A stretch of DNA of 64,000 nt from Anaerolineales bacterium (lineage in GTDB: Bacteria; Chloroflexota; Anaerolineae; Anaerolineales; Villigracilaceae), in the NCBI GenBank assembly GCA_030583885.1, contig CP129480.1:4156714-4220713 (forward strand). Reading direction: 5' to 3'. The translations under genes and the position numbers were made by a program. Every line of letters begins with the position of its first letter. Position 1 is the stretch's first letter. A model generated the notes under the pieces. The model worked only from the letters and a program-made list of their open reading frames with translations, made no database searches and was not told where the DNA came from. Below are positions 41,128-49,915 of the stretch, in pieces.

Positions 41128-43179
41128 ATGAGTAGCACATCATTCCGTCAAAGAATCGTTGAGTCAATAAATGACGAAACCCTTCAAGCCGCGCTGGACA
41201 ACAATTCCGCGCGCCGCCTGAAGGGACGCGCCGCTGCGTTCGAATCCATCCCCGATTGGCGCGAACGCCGTCAGCGCGCGCACCACATCCGCGCGGATGT
41301 GATCGAGCATCTTGATGAATACCTTGAAATATTCATCGCCAGGAACGAAGCCAACGGGGTCATCGTCCACCGCGCAAAGGATGCGGCGGAGGCAGTGCAA
41401 ATCGTTTTGCAAATTACGGAAAGCTTAACACGAAGGGCACAAAGTACACAAAGGGGGGGAGAGGCAACCTTCGTGCCCCTTCGTGGTAAAAAGGTTTTGA
41501 TCGCCAAATCCAAAAGCATGGTCTCGGAAGAGATCGGGCTTAACCATGCGCTTGAAAAACATGGTATCAACGTCGTCGAAACCGACCTCGGCGAATACAT
41601 CGTGCAGCTGCGTCATGAAAAACCGAGTCACATCATCACGCCTGCCGCGCACCTGAAAAGAGAACAAGTTGCGCAACTCTTTCACGAAAAACTTGGCATT
41701 CCCTACACCGAAGACATCCCGACCCTGACCGCCACCGCCCGCAAGGTTCTGCGTGAAATCTTCCTCACCGCCGACATCGGCGTGAGCGGCGTCAACTTTG
41801 GCGTGGCGGAGACCGGCGCAGTTTGCATCGTCACCAATGAAGGCAACGCGCGCATGGTCACCACCCTGCCGAAAATACACATAGCGCTGATGGGCATGGA
41901 GCGCCTTGTCCCCAACCTCGATGACCTGGCGCTGATGCTCTCGCTCCTGCCGCGTTCGGCCACAGGGCAAAAACTCACGGTCTACACCCAACTCCTGCTC
42001 ACATCCCAGCCCAACCAAACCCGTTACCTTATCATCCTCGACAACGGACGTTCACGCCTGCGCAACTCGCCGCTCAAGGAAAGCCTGTTTTGCATCCGCT
42101 GCGGCGCGTGTCTGAACGCCTGTCCCGTTTTCCGCGAGCTGAGCGGACACGCTTACATCGGGCGCGACCTGTCCATTGCGCCGTATCCCGGTCCCATTGG
42201 CTCGGTGGTTTCACCCGGCCTGCTCGGCGAAAACTATGTCCAACTCGCGCAAGCCTCGTCCCTGTGCGGCGCGTGCAAGGATGCCTGCCCCGTGGATATT
42301 GACCTGCCAAAGTTGCTGACTCGCGTGCGTGCGGGGCAGTCCCCCTCTCTCTCAGGGAGAGGGGCTGGGGGTGAGAGTGGCGGCGCAGGATTGACATGGA
42401 CTACAAAGCTCTTCCTTCAAATCTATACCCGCCTCGCGACTCGGCCAAAGCTGTTCGCCCTCTCCCAAAAATTCGCCTCGCTGGGAAGTTTCCTCCTCTC
42501 CCCCCGCTCGGGGTGGATGCGTCTGCCCGCCTTCACCGGCTGGGGCCACAGCAAGGATTTACCGCGATTCGCGGGGAAGACGTTTCGGGAGAGATTTTTG
42601 GAGTCAGACAGCTTGCTGTCGAAATCTCAGATTGAAGTCAAAAAAAGAAATAACCATGAAAGCCAACCCATGCAGGAGCAAGCTCCTGCACTCCAAAGTC
42701 GAATTGACCAATTCACCACCGAACTCACCGCCCTCTCCGGCAATGTGTATCAAACGAGCAGCCCAACCCAATCAATCATCGAATATCTGGTATTGAAAGA
42801 CATTAAGAAAATCCATTTGCAGCCAGACGTTCTTGACGAATCCCTTCTACAAAAAGCGGGCATTGACTTCACCCACGAAGCCAACCCGGGGATCACTGTC
42901 GGCGTGACAAAGGCTCGGGTCGGGCTGGCGGATACGGGGTCGATCCTCGAAGCGGATGGGGAGTTGCTGGGATCGCTGCTGCCGGAGGTCCACATTGCCG
43001 TATTGAAGGCAGGTGACATCCTTCCATCCCTGCCCGATGCAACACCGTTGGTGAAGGACAAAAACGCCGTCTTCATCACGGGACCTTCGCGCACCGCAGA
43101 CATCGAAATGACACTGACCATCGGCGTGCATGGACCGAAGGAATTGCATGTGTTCGTTGACGATTCAATATCCCAGTGA
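41128..43179 (+). CDS. lutBC: Fused LutB-LutC lactate utilisation protein
   Basis: 683 residues. The first ~440 are LutB: GINVVETDLGEYIVQL, GVSGVNFGVAETGAVCIVTNEGN, then two 4Fe-4S motifs (CIRCGACLNACP and CGACKDACP). The last ~150 are an LUD/LutC domain (ITVGVTKARVGLADTGSI, GPSRTADIEMTLTIGVHGPKELHVF). Three in-frame stretches are foreign to both families and match dispersed repeats: about residues 100-120 (41427-41488), about 405-420 (42339-42385) and about 490-523 (42597-42697). All keep the frame open, so the protein may be functional with extra loops. Confidence 0.9.
   Translation: MSSTSFRQRIVESINDETLQAALDNNSARRLKGRAAAFESIPDWRERRQRAHHIRADVIEHLDEYLEIFIARNEANGVIVHRAKDAAEAVQIVLQITESLTRRAQSTQRGGEATFVPLRGKKVLIAKSKSMVSEEIGLNHALEKHGINVVETDLGEYIVQLRHEKPSHIITPAAHLKREQVAQLFHEKLGIPYTEDIPTLTATARKVLREIFLTADIGVSGVNFGVAETGAVCIVTNEGNARMVTTLPKIHIALMGMERLVPNLDDLALMLSLLPRSATGQKLTVYTQLLLTSQPNQTRYLIILDNGRSRLRNSPLKESLFCIRCGACLNACPVFRELSGHAYIGRDLSIAPYPGPIGSVVSPGLLGENYVQLAQASSLCGACKDACPVDIDLPKLLTRVRAGQSPSLSGRGAGGESGGAGLTWTTKLFLQIYTRLATRPKLFALSQKFASLGSFLLSPRSGWMRLPAFTGWGHSKDLPRFAGKTFRERFLESDSLLSKSQIEVKKRNNHESQPMQEQAPALQSRIDQFTTELTALSGNVYQTSSPTQSIIEYLVLKDIKKIHLQPDVLDESLLQKAGIDFTHEANPGITVGVTKARVGLADTGSILEADGELLGSLLPEVHIAVLKAGDILPSLPDATPLVKDKNAVFITGPSRTADIEMTLTIGVHGPKELHVFVDDSISQ
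41427..41488. repeat. in-frame repeat 1 in lutBC
   Basis: AACACGAAGGGCAC and GTGCCCCTTCGTGGT form near-complementary arms. The element is read as TRRAQSTQRGGEATFVPLRG within the LutB domain; same family as 49837-49910. Confidence 0.7.
42339..42385. repeat. in-frame repeat 2 in lutBC
   Basis: CCCCCTCTCTCTCAGGGAGA followed by GGGGCTGGGGGTGAGAG, a common dispersed palindrome type. It is read as SPSLSGRGAGGESG after the second Fe-S motif. Confidence 0.65.
42597..42697. repeat. in-frame repeat 3 in lutBC (TTTGGAGT ends)
   Basis: About 101 bp bounded by TTTGGAGT and ACTCCAAA, with an inner perfect palindrome TGCAGGAGCAAGCTCCTGCA (42671-42690). It fills the LutB-LutC junction and shares its left end with 33270-33339. 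Confidence 0.7.
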
Positions 43180-43185
43180 TACAAT
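43157..43185 (+). promoter_or_regulatory. tRNA-Glu promoter
   Basis: TTGACG at 43157-43162, a 17-nt spacer and TACAAT at 43180-43185. It lies across the lutBC stop, with a start about 7 nt before the mature tRNA. Confidence 0.7.
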
Positions 43186-43198
43186 CTCGCCCGCTAAC

Positions 43199-43271
43199 GC
43201 CCCCATCGTCTAGCGGCCCAGGACGTGGCCCTCTCAAGGCCAAAACCGGAGTTCGAGTCTCCGTGGGGGCA
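43199..43271 (+). tRNA. tRNA-Glu (anticodon CTC)
   Basis: The acceptor stem GCCCCCA pairs with TGGGGGC (43264-43270), discriminator A. The anticodon stem-loop TGGCC-CTCTCAA-GGCCA gives anticodon CTC; the T arm is CGGAG-TTCGAGT-CTCCG. The CCA end is not encoded. Two displaced copies of the 3' end follow within 175 bp. Confidence 0.93.
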
Positions 43272-43277
43272 CACAAG

Positions 43278-43308
43278 CATCCGCTTAATAGCGGGTGTTT
43301 TTTATTTT
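43278..43308 (+). terminator. tRNA terminator 1
   Basis: CATCCGCT (43278-43285), loop TAAT, AGCGGGTG (43290-43297), then TTTTTTATTTT. Confidence 0.8.
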
Positions 43309-43337
43309 CAAACCGTCGTCCCCGCAGGGGGATGCTA

Positions 43338-43359
43338 TTCGAGTCTCCGTGGGGGCACA
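43338..43359 (+). repeat. tRNA-Glu 3'-end copy 1
   Basis: TTCGAGTCTCCGTGGGGGCA plus CA, identical to the tRNA T loop through the acceptor end. No 5' half, so it is not a functional tRNA. Confidence 0.85.
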
Positions 43360-43363
43360 AATG

Positions 43364-43392
43364 ACAGTCACTAAAAAGTGACTGTTTTTTTT
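43364..43392 (+). terminator. tRNA terminator 2
   Basis: ACAGTCACT (43364-43372), loop AAAA, AGTGACTGT (43377-43385), then eight T. Confidence 0.85.
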
Positions 43393-43423
43393 CAAAACCG
43401 CAGCCCCCATTGAGGGGATGCTA

Positions 43424-43445
43424 TTCGAGACTCCGTGGGGGCACA
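43424..43445 (+). repeat. tRNA-Glu 3'-end copy 2
   Basis: TTCGAGACTCCGTGGGGGCA plus CA, one base different from the tRNA. It is preceded, like copy 1, by GGGGATGCTA. Confidence 0.85.
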
Positions 43446-43448
43446 CTT

Positions 43449-43483
43449 AAAGTGACACTCATTGAATGATAGCTGTCACTTTT
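43449..43483. terminator. hairpin after tRNA-Glu copies, overlapping the coaX stop
   Basis: AAAGTGACA (43449-43457) pairs with TGTCACTTT (43474-43482). It lies at the meeting point of the tRNA unit and convergent coaX. Confidence 0.6.
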
Positions 43484-44243
43484 GATTCAGTTCCCAGATC
43501 AGGCGCAGACCTTCGAGCGTGAGCCAGGGGGCGATGATGTCGATGACCTTCGTCTCTTTGGCGATGGCTTCGGCCATACCGCCCGTGGCGACGACTTTCA
43601 TATCGCCTCCCAACTCGGACCTGAACCTGTCCACCATCCCCTCGACCATGCTCACATACCCGAACAGCAGACCCGACTGCATCGCATGGACAGTGTTGCG
43701 CCCGATGACGGAGGGCGGCACTTGCAGATCAATGCGTGGGAGTTTTGCGGCGCGGGTGTAGAGCGCTTCGGCGGCAAGGTTGACGCCCGCCATGATTGCG
43801 CCGCCGAGATATTCCCCGTCTTTAGTGATGGCGTTGAAGGTGGTGGCGGTACCGAAATCCACCACGCAGGCGGGACCGCCGTAGAGTTTCATGACGGCGA
43901 CGGCGTCACAGACGCGGTCCGCGCCGACGGCTTTGGGGTCTTCATACAGGATGCGGATGCCTGTCTTCACGCCCGCGTCCACCACGAGCGGCTCCTGTTT
44001 GAGATACTCGCGGCAGGCTTGAATGACGCGCCCGGTCAGCGGCGGAACGACAGATGCAAGTGAAATACCTGTGATGTCGTTGATTGTCTTCCCTGCGTTC
44101 TGGAGCAGACCCAGAAACTGCAAGCCGTATTCATCGGGCATGCGATTATGGTCGGTGGCGAGACGCCAGTGCGCGCCAAGTACCTCGCCTTCGTACAAGC
44201 CTAGTGTCAGGTTGGTGTTGCCGATGTCAACTGTGAGCAGCAT
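43476..44243 (-). CDS. coaX: Type III pantothenate kinase
   Basis: 255 residues, full length. First step of CoA synthesis. ASKHA-fold motifs: LTVDIGNTNLTLGLYEG (phosphate 1), GADRVCDAVA and VVDFGTATTFNAI (aspartates), and the C-terminal ATGGMA (adenosine). On its own strand TAAAAT (44255-44250) lies exactly 6 nt before the ATG and no ribosome site is visible, so the mRNA is predicted leaderless. Confidence 0.94.
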   Translation of the reverse strand: MLLTVDIGNTNLTLGLYEGEVLGAHWRLATDHNRMPDEYGLQFLGLLQNAGKTINDITGISLASVVPPLTGRVIQACREYLKQEPLVVDAGVKTGIRILYEDPKAVGADRVCDAVAVMKLYGGPACVVDFGTATTFNAITKDGEYLGGAIMAGVNLAAEALYTRAAKLPRIDLQVPPSVIGRNTVHAMQSGLLFGYVSMVEGMVDRFRSELGGDMKVVATGGMAEAIAKETKVIDIIAPWLTLEGLRLIWELNQK

Positions 44244-44249
44244 GGGGAT

Positions 44250-44255
44250 ATTTTA
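44250..44255 (-). promoter_or_regulatory. -10 box 6 nt before the coaX ATG
   Basis: TAAAAT on the minus strand, then ATCCCC and ATG. Same geometry as lutA, the NYN gene and the HDAC gene. Confidence 0.5.
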
Positions 44256-44279
44256 CCCCTTTCAACTGTCATGCGTAAC

Positions 44280-46190
44280 CTACGGAGCGGCCGCATAGAA
44301 CGGTGTGAGCGCCTGCTGGATTGTGAAGATGAACCAGTAATTATTCACCATGATCGCAAGCACGATGACTGCTACGCCCCATTGAAACCAGGCTTTGTTC
44401 GCAAAGCCTGAGAGAGCCAGCGCGCAGAAAAGAACCAGCGCATACACCCAGTAGGACGAGTAGAGGAAAAGCTCCGTGCCGTAGAACAGGTGCAGGATCA
44501 TGTTGAAACCGAATGCGCCGAGCAATCCCAGCATTAAAGGCGAGTGTTTGGAGGTGCGTACGTTTTTCACGAACAGTAAAAATCCGCCCATCAATAGGGC
44601 CAGCCACAAAATGACGGGAAGTCTGGCAAGCCCCTTGTAAGGGGCGAGTCCCGCCGTGCGCACATCGAAGGTTTTCAAATCAATGGTAGGGAAGGGCGGC
44701 TTTTCAGAAATCACTTCCAGTGATCTTGGTCCAACCACACCATAGAGTAGAGCCGAACGGGTAACCACCTGTAGTTTTCGAGTTATGGACGATGGATCCG
44801 ACAGGCGCATCGGATCGGACAATGTGCCCCGGTCAGATGATACGAAATTCATCTCAAACGCAATATCGGCTGGGACAAAGAATAACCCCTGCCGGCCGGG
44901 ATGCAAGATATTGGTAAAAACGGTCAGCAGCACGCCGAACGCAAAGACTGTCACGCCATATTGAACAAGACGGCGGAAACCGAATTTATTGAAGAACAAG
45001 CCGATCATACCCTGCACAATGTTGGTGATGGTGATACCGAAAAGCAGTAATCCCGCAGGGACAAGAAACGCAAATCGTTTTTCTCCCGCCTGGATGAGCA
45101 GGAAGAAAAAGATCAACGATGCCGCACCGAAGATATAGTTTTCGGTCAGTGAGCCGAAGAGAAGGTGCGTGGCAGTTGAACCGAGCAGGATGGCGAAGAG
45201 GAAGGCGTAGGTCTTTGAGTCCGTGGCGCGTTTGATGAACAGCCAAACCATGAAAACGCACAACCCCGCAATCGCGGAGGTGACCAGCATTCCGCCGAGA
45301 GTGTAGTGCTCACCCATCAGTCCCGCTACGAGCCGCACCAGCGGGCGGATGATGATGAGACTGAGGGGATGCACGGCACGCCCCGCCATGCCGCTTTCGG
45401 GGCTGGCAAGGATCTCCATCCACGGACCCGCATCCGCTTCGAAGAGAACGGTGTTGTAATTGAGCGCAGGGTGGTTGAACGCGCGGGCGAGGATGGCTTG
45501 CACCATAAAGAACATGCCGCCTGCATACAGTCCAGGCAGGTTTTGGGAGAGAAACACAATTAATTTTGATTGCTTGACTTTAAGGTAATACGTGCCGAGT
45601 TCAAATTTCTCTAAAACAGAGAGGCTCCATATTCCTGCTGGAATCGCAGTGACATAAAACAACGTCATCCATTTTTGCGGAACAGTAATGTACTCCCAGA
45701 CGAACATGGAAGGAAATTGAACACTCCCATATATCACAGCAGAGACAAGCAAGGGCAGAATAAGGACAAGCAGCAGGTTTAATGGCCTGCTCAAAAAATC
45801 TTCACGCAGGGAGTGGACAGCGCGGCGAAAGAGATAGTAGCCGATCAAACTACCGAGGGTGATGGAAAACCCTGTAAACAAAACCATGTTAAATGGCGTG
45901 CGAAGCGGTTCCTGCAAATATCCAACCAGTCCGTAGGTGAGCTTGAAACTCATCAGATAGCTGAGCAGGTAATAGAGCAGGTTGAATTGCGAACGGATAC
46001 GACCCACCCATGCAGAGAGGGATGGGAAAACCTGGTATAGAAGCAGCCCAATGGCAAGAGCAGGCACAAGGGTGAGAAAGAGGCGGTCTATCAGCGCATC
46101 GAGGGTCAAATAGCCGAAGAAGGCCACTGCCAGAAATATGCTGGCGGCGAAGCCCAGCGCCATACTGAAAAAGAGACGCGAAGAATTCAT
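44280..46190 (-). CDS. Polytopic membrane protein, GT-C glycosyltransferase-like
   Basis: 636 residues with about fourteen hydrophobic segments and a large outer loop rich in acidic and aromatic residues (FEADAGPWMEILASPESGMAGRAVHP). The architecture suggests a GT-C-type mannosyl/arabinosyltransferase or related integral membrane enzyme; no diagnostic family motif is certain. Its ATG overlaps the stop of the Hcy-methyltransferase/MTHFR gene by four bases, so it is translated from the same mRNA, although no metabolic link is apparent. Confidence 0.55.
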   Translation of the reverse strand: MNSSRLFFSMALGFAASIFLAVAFFGYLTLDALIDRLFLTLVPALAIGLLLYQVFPSLSAWVGRIRSQFNLLYYLLSYLMSFKLTYGLVGYLQEPLRTPFNMVLFTGFSITLGSLIGYYLFRRAVHSLREDFLSRPLNLLLVLILPLLVSAVIYGSVQFPSMFVWEYITVPQKWMTLFYVTAIPAGIWSLSVLEKFELGTYYLKVKQSKLIVFLSQNLPGLYAGGMFFMVQAILARAFNHPALNYNTVLFEADAGPWMEILASPESGMAGRAVHPLSLIIIRPLVRLVAGLMGEHYTLGGMLVTSAIAGLCVFMVWLFIKRATDSKTYAFLFAILLGSTATHLLFGSLTENYIFGAASLIFFFLLIQAGEKRFAFLVPAGLLLFGITITNIVQGMIGLFFNKFGFRRLVQYGVTVFAFGVLLTVFTNILHPGRQGLFFVPADIAFEMNFVSSDRGTLSDPMRLSDPSSITRKLQVVTRSALLYGVVGPRSLEVISEKPPFPTIDLKTFDVRTAGLAPYKGLARLPVILWLALLMGGFLLFVKNVRTSKHSPLMLGLLGAFGFNMILHLFYGTELFLYSSYWVYALVLFCALALSGFANKAWFQWGVAVIVLAIMVNNYWFIFTIQQALTPFYAAAP

Positions 46191-48028
46191 TCCTTCACAG
46201 CCATGATGATGTCAGAGATCATGTCGTAGCGGTGGAATTGAGGCATCATGTAAACGCCGCCTGCCCAGCCTTTGATGCCTTGAATTAATTCGACAGCCAG
46301 TTCCACGCCAACCTTTGCGGATTCGTCACCTGCAGTTTCGATGCGCTGGCGCGCCTCATCCGGAATGAACACGCCCGGCACTTCGTTGTGCAGGAAGTTG
46401 GCATGGCGCGCACTGACCAGTGGAAGGATGCCCGCAAGAATCGGTTTATCGAATTTGCCGTGTTTCGCTTCGTAGGCTTCGATGAGTTTGGGCCCATCGT
46501 CCGTTCGATAGATGGGCTGGGTAAGGAAAAAATCTGTACCCGCATTGATCTTGCGACGGAGATTCTTCACTTCGACGTCCACATCCTGCGGGCAGAGATT
46601 GAGCGCCGCGCCGACGAAGAAATTGGTCGGTTGACCAATGCTCGTGCCGGAATGGTCCACACCCATGTTGAAACCCTGTTTGATAAGTTTGATCAGACCC
46701 GAAGGGACAAGGTCGTAGTTGTCGGTGGCTTCGGGATAATCGCCAATGGAGGTCGGGTCGCCCATGACAACAAAGACATTTCGGATGCCAAGCGCATGCG
46801 CAGCAAGCAGGTCGCCTTGCACGCGCAAAAGGTTTCGTCCGCGCGTCGGGAAATGCAAGGTGGACTCCACGCCGATCTGGCGCTGCACCACCTCACACAC
46901 TGCCCATGCGGACATGCGCATACGCGCCATCGGGCTGTCCGCCACGTTGATGACGTCCGCGCCTGAGTCATGCAGAAGCGACGCGCCCGCCAATAATTTG
47001 TGAGTGGAAAGTCCGCGCGGGGGATCCATCTCTACCGAAATACAAAATTTTCCGTTTGCAAGTTTTTGGGCAAACAGAGTAGGTTGTTCGGCTGGCTCGG
47101 CGGTGATCTCATCTTCGGGCAAAATGGAAACATCCACTACTGCGCCAACAGGAGCGGCCTCCAATGCCTTCTGCATTGCGGTGATATGCTGAGGGGTTGT
47201 GCCACAGCAACCGCCAACGATGTTCGCGCCCGCCTCACGGAACTGAAGCGCATACTCGCCGAAGTAATCCGCATCGGCAGGATACATGATCCGTCCGCTG
47301 ACCTGCTCGGGCCAGCCTGCGTTGGGCTTCACCCAAAATTTCCCAGTCGGCACCGCCTGGCGCATTTGCTTCAAAATCCGCAACAGTTGCGAGGGTCCGC
47401 CGGAACAGTTGACGCCGATCACATCCGCGCCCGCATTCGCAACGCGGCGCGCCACCTTCGCAGGGTCATCACCAAGCAGGGTACGGTCATCGCGGGTGAA
47501 CGTCACCGACGCGACCACAGGCAGGGAGCAAACTTCCTTCGCCGCCTTGATCGCCTCCTGAATTTCATAGAGGTCGCTCATTGTTTCGATGACGATCAAA
47601 TCCGCACCCGCTTCTGCCAGTGCTTGAATCTGCTGCGCAAACGCCTCACGCGCCTCCTCCAGCTTGACCCGTCCATAGGGGGCGATCCTCACCCCAAGCG
47701 GACCAACGTCCCCCGCGATCAGCACATCCTTGAACGACGCCGCAATCACGCGCTTCGCCAGTTCCACACCCGCACGGTTGATCTCCGCCACGTCATCTTC
47801 CAAACCGTGCCTGCTCAATTTGTAGCGGTTTGCGCCAAAGGTGTTGGTGATGATCAACTGCGCGCCCGCTTCAATATACTCGCGGTGAATTTCGGCAACT
47901 GCGGACGGGTTGGTCAGGTTCAGTTCGTCAAAGGATTTGTCAAAGTTAATACCGCGCGCATGCAGCATGGTTCCCATCGCACCGTCGGCAATCAATATTT
48001 TTTCAGATAGGACTTCAAGAAGATTCAT
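46187..48028 (-). CDS. Bifunctional homocysteine S-methyltransferase / methylene-THF reductase
   Basis: 613 residues. About 1-290 is a B12-independent Hcy methyltransferase (ADGAMGTMLHARGI, VNCSGGPSQ, GGCCGTTPQH with the zinc cysteines). About 320-613 is a flavin MTHFR (SVEMDPPRGLS, VMGDPTSIGDYP, DFFLTQPIYR, ILAGILPL). The pair would reduce methylene-THF to methyl-THF and also methylate homocysteine. It resembles YitJ-type fusions. It sits among membrane glycosyltransferases, not directly in the riboswitch-driven metH unit. Confidence 0.9.
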   Translation of the reverse strand: MNLLEVLSEKILIADGAMGTMLHARGINFDKSFDELNLTNPSAVAEIHREYIEAGAQLIITNTFGANRYKLSRHGLEDDVAEINRAGVELAKRVIAASFKDVLIAGDVGPLGVRIAPYGRVKLEEAREAFAQQIQALAEAGADLIVIETMSDLYEIQEAIKAAKEVCSLPVVASVTFTRDDRTLLGDDPAKVARRVANAGADVIGVNCSGGPSQLLRILKQMRQAVPTGKFWVKPNAGWPEQVSGRIMYPADADYFGEYALQFREAGANIVGGCCGTTPQHITAMQKALEAAPVGAVVDVSILPEDEITAEPAEQPTLFAQKLANGKFCISVEMDPPRGLSTHKLLAGASLLHDSGADVINVADSPMARMRMSAWAVCEVVQRQIGVESTLHFPTRGRNLLRVQGDLLAAHALGIRNVFVVMGDPTSIGDYPEATDNYDLVPSGLIKLIKQGFNMGVDHSGTSIGQPTNFFVGAALNLCPQDVDVEVKNLRRKINAGTDFFLTQPIYRTDDGPKLIEAYEAKHGKFDKPILAGILPLVSARHANFLHNEVPGVFIPDEARQRIETAGDESAKVGVELAVELIQGIKGWAGGVYMMPQFHRYDMISDIIMAVKE

Positions 48029-48039
48029 TTTTTTCTCTT

Positions 48040-49824
48040 TCAGGGTTTTTTGATCACGGTTAACACCGCATCACTGCGCATGATTTCATGCACAATTTCA
48101 GCATCAGGATAAACGGTCTCATCAAAGTTATACCGTGTAATGGCCACCACAAACTCATAACTTTCCGCACGCTCCACTTCACCCGATGAGTAGATTTTCA
48201 GATCTTCGCGCGCAAACAATGCGAACAAATGGTCGGGGCCCTCCACCCAAATATTCGCATTCGGTGGAGCAACGCGATTCACATATTCCGCCGCCTCGCG
48301 GTAGGAGATCGCCCAGTAGTCCAGTTCAAAGTGTCCCTGCGCACCATCCACACCGCCGATGAGGCGGTTGTAATACATATACTCATACGGATGCAGGGAA
48401 ACGATCCCGAACAGGCTCGGCAGCAAACATACCACGATCAACACGGCCTGCCATTTTACATTCCTTATTCGTTCCAACGCAACACCCGCCATCAAAAAGA
48501 TCGGCGGCAGGATGAACAGGATCTGGCGGAAATTATCATACAACGCAACTCGCAAAACCATCAAGGCCGCAAACGGGATGATAAACCACAACAGCGATAA
48601 CTCGGCCAACCCACGCTTCTTTTCTCCACCGATAATTGCCACGATCCATCCAGCAATGCACAGCGCCCAGACGGGTTCGGTCAGTTGAATTAGCAACAAG
48701 CCGGGTAGATACAAGATGGGCAAGTCTGTGCTTGGATAGGACACGCCATTGAACAGCACAAGTCCCGCCCAGGGGTAGAGGGACATCTCTTGCAGGCTGC
48801 TGACAAAATTGGGAATGGGATTCATCCACAAATAGGGCCAGGAGATGTAGGGGGCAATCAGCGCGATCACGGCATACATCGTCAATGCAGGGATGGCTTG
48901 TTTACCCTTGGTACGAAATGCATAATATGCAATGAGCACGCCAGCGAACGGACCAAGGATGCGGGTGGAGGTGGTGAAGCCGAGTAATAAAGCAGCAGGG
49001 AGGATGGACAGCAGAACAAGTAATAGTTGGCGATTAAGGCGGTAGCAGGTGAAGAGGAGGATTGAAGTAAAAAGTAAAAAGTAAAAGGTGCGGAGTTCGA
49101 GGAAGAGGATGAAGTAGCGCTGGGTGTAGGTTTCAGCGGGGACTTCGGTGATGTTTTTGGCGATGAGTGAGAACAGGTTGGTGTTGCCAGCCTGCGCGGA
49201 GAGGACAAGCGTTTCGATATAGGCGTGAATGGCTTGGGTGAAGATGAAGAGTCCGAAGACAGAGACAAGCCAGAGCGAAGTCAGAAGCGTGAGAGTCCGT
49301 TTGGAGCGTGGAGAAAGTTCGGCGGGCGAATCCAGTTTGAGGGAGTCGAAAGCGCGCATCCCCAAAGAAAGAGAAAGAAGGAAGAGCGCAAGGAAAGGCG
49401 TGTCTTTGGGGTTGATGAAGGCGTGCCCCCAGAGGACAGGTTGGGTGGCAAAGAGCAGGGTCGCGCTGAGGGCGGGGAGGTCGCTCAGCCAGCGTTTTGC
49501 AATGGAGTAAAAAGCGAGGACGCCCGCGAAGTAGGCGAGGAAATAAACGAGATGGCGCAGGTCGGGCAGGGAGAATGGGAGAATGGCGCTGAGGGATTTG
49601 GAAAGTACATCCGTGAGCATGACAAAGAAGGGACCGTAAAAGCCGAGGTCTTCACGGGTGAGGTTGACGATGCCTTCCTGTGGGAAAGTGGAATAGGCGT
49701 TGATGGATTTCGCGGCGTATTTTTGCAGGGAAAGATCATCCCAACTTTCGCCGTAGCGGTTGAAGGTGAGCAAGCCTGCGAGGAAGAGACAGGCAAGGAT
49801 AATGGCGGGGAAATGTTTTTTCAT
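48040..49824 (-). CDS. GT39-like membrane glycosyltransferase
   Basis: About 594 residues from ATG 49824. Many membrane helices; the first outer loop holds the acidic pair in NRYGESWDDLS, and LFATQPVLWGHAFINPKDTPFLALF is typical of PMT/ArnT-like proteins that use polyprenyl-phosphate sugars. An extended in-frame start at 49863 lies within a dispersed repeat and is rejected. It lies 11 nt upstream of the Hcy-methyltransferase/MTHFR gene, suggesting co-transcription. Confidence 0.72.
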   Translation of the reverse strand: MKKHFPAIILACLFLAGLLTFNRYGESWDDLSLQKYAAKSINAYSTFPQEGIVNLTREDLGFYGPFFVMLTDVLSKSLSAILPFSLPDLRHLVYFLAYFAGVLAFYSIAKRWLSDLPALSATLLFATQPVLWGHAFINPKDTPFLALFLLSLSLGMRAFDSLKLDSPAELSPRSKRTLTLLTSLWLVSVFGLFIFTQAIHAYIETLVLSAQAGNTNLFSLIAKNITEVPAETYTQRYFILFLELRTFYFLLFTSILLFTCYRLNRQLLLVLLSILPAALLLGFTTSTRILGPFAGVLIAYYAFRTKGKQAIPALTMYAVIALIAPYISWPYLWMNPIPNFVSSLQEMSLYPWAGLVLFNGVSYPSTDLPILYLPGLLLIQLTEPVWALCIAGWIVAIIGGEKKRGLAELSLLWFIIPFAALMVLRVALYDNFRQILFILPPIFLMAGVALERIRNVKWQAVLIVVCLLPSLFGIVSLHPYEYMYYNRLIGGVDGAQGHFELDYWAISYREAAEYVNRVAPPNANIWVEGPDHLFALFAREDLKIYSSGEVERAESYEFVVAITRYNFDETVYPDAEIVHEIMRSDAVLTVIKKP

Positions 49825-49836
49825 GTAATAAAGATT

Positions 49837-49910
49837 TAACCACCAAGGGTCACAACGGTACACAAGGGTTTAAGGGTTTCCTTTGTGACCCTTCGTGGCA
49901 CTATGTGGTT
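49837..49910. repeat. dispersed repeat, 'accaccaagggtcac' family
   Basis: AACCACCAAGGGTCACAACG at the left and GTGACCCTTCGTGGCACTATGTGGTT at the right form long imperfect arms. Related to 58125-58201 and the lutBC insert. Confidence 0.6.
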
Positions 49911-49915
49911 CGCTC

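Noticed and set aside
43320..43446. Two further tRNA genes after tRNA-Glu
   Set aside because: Only the T loop and acceptor 3' strand are present; no anticodon arm or 5' acceptor strand can be folded.
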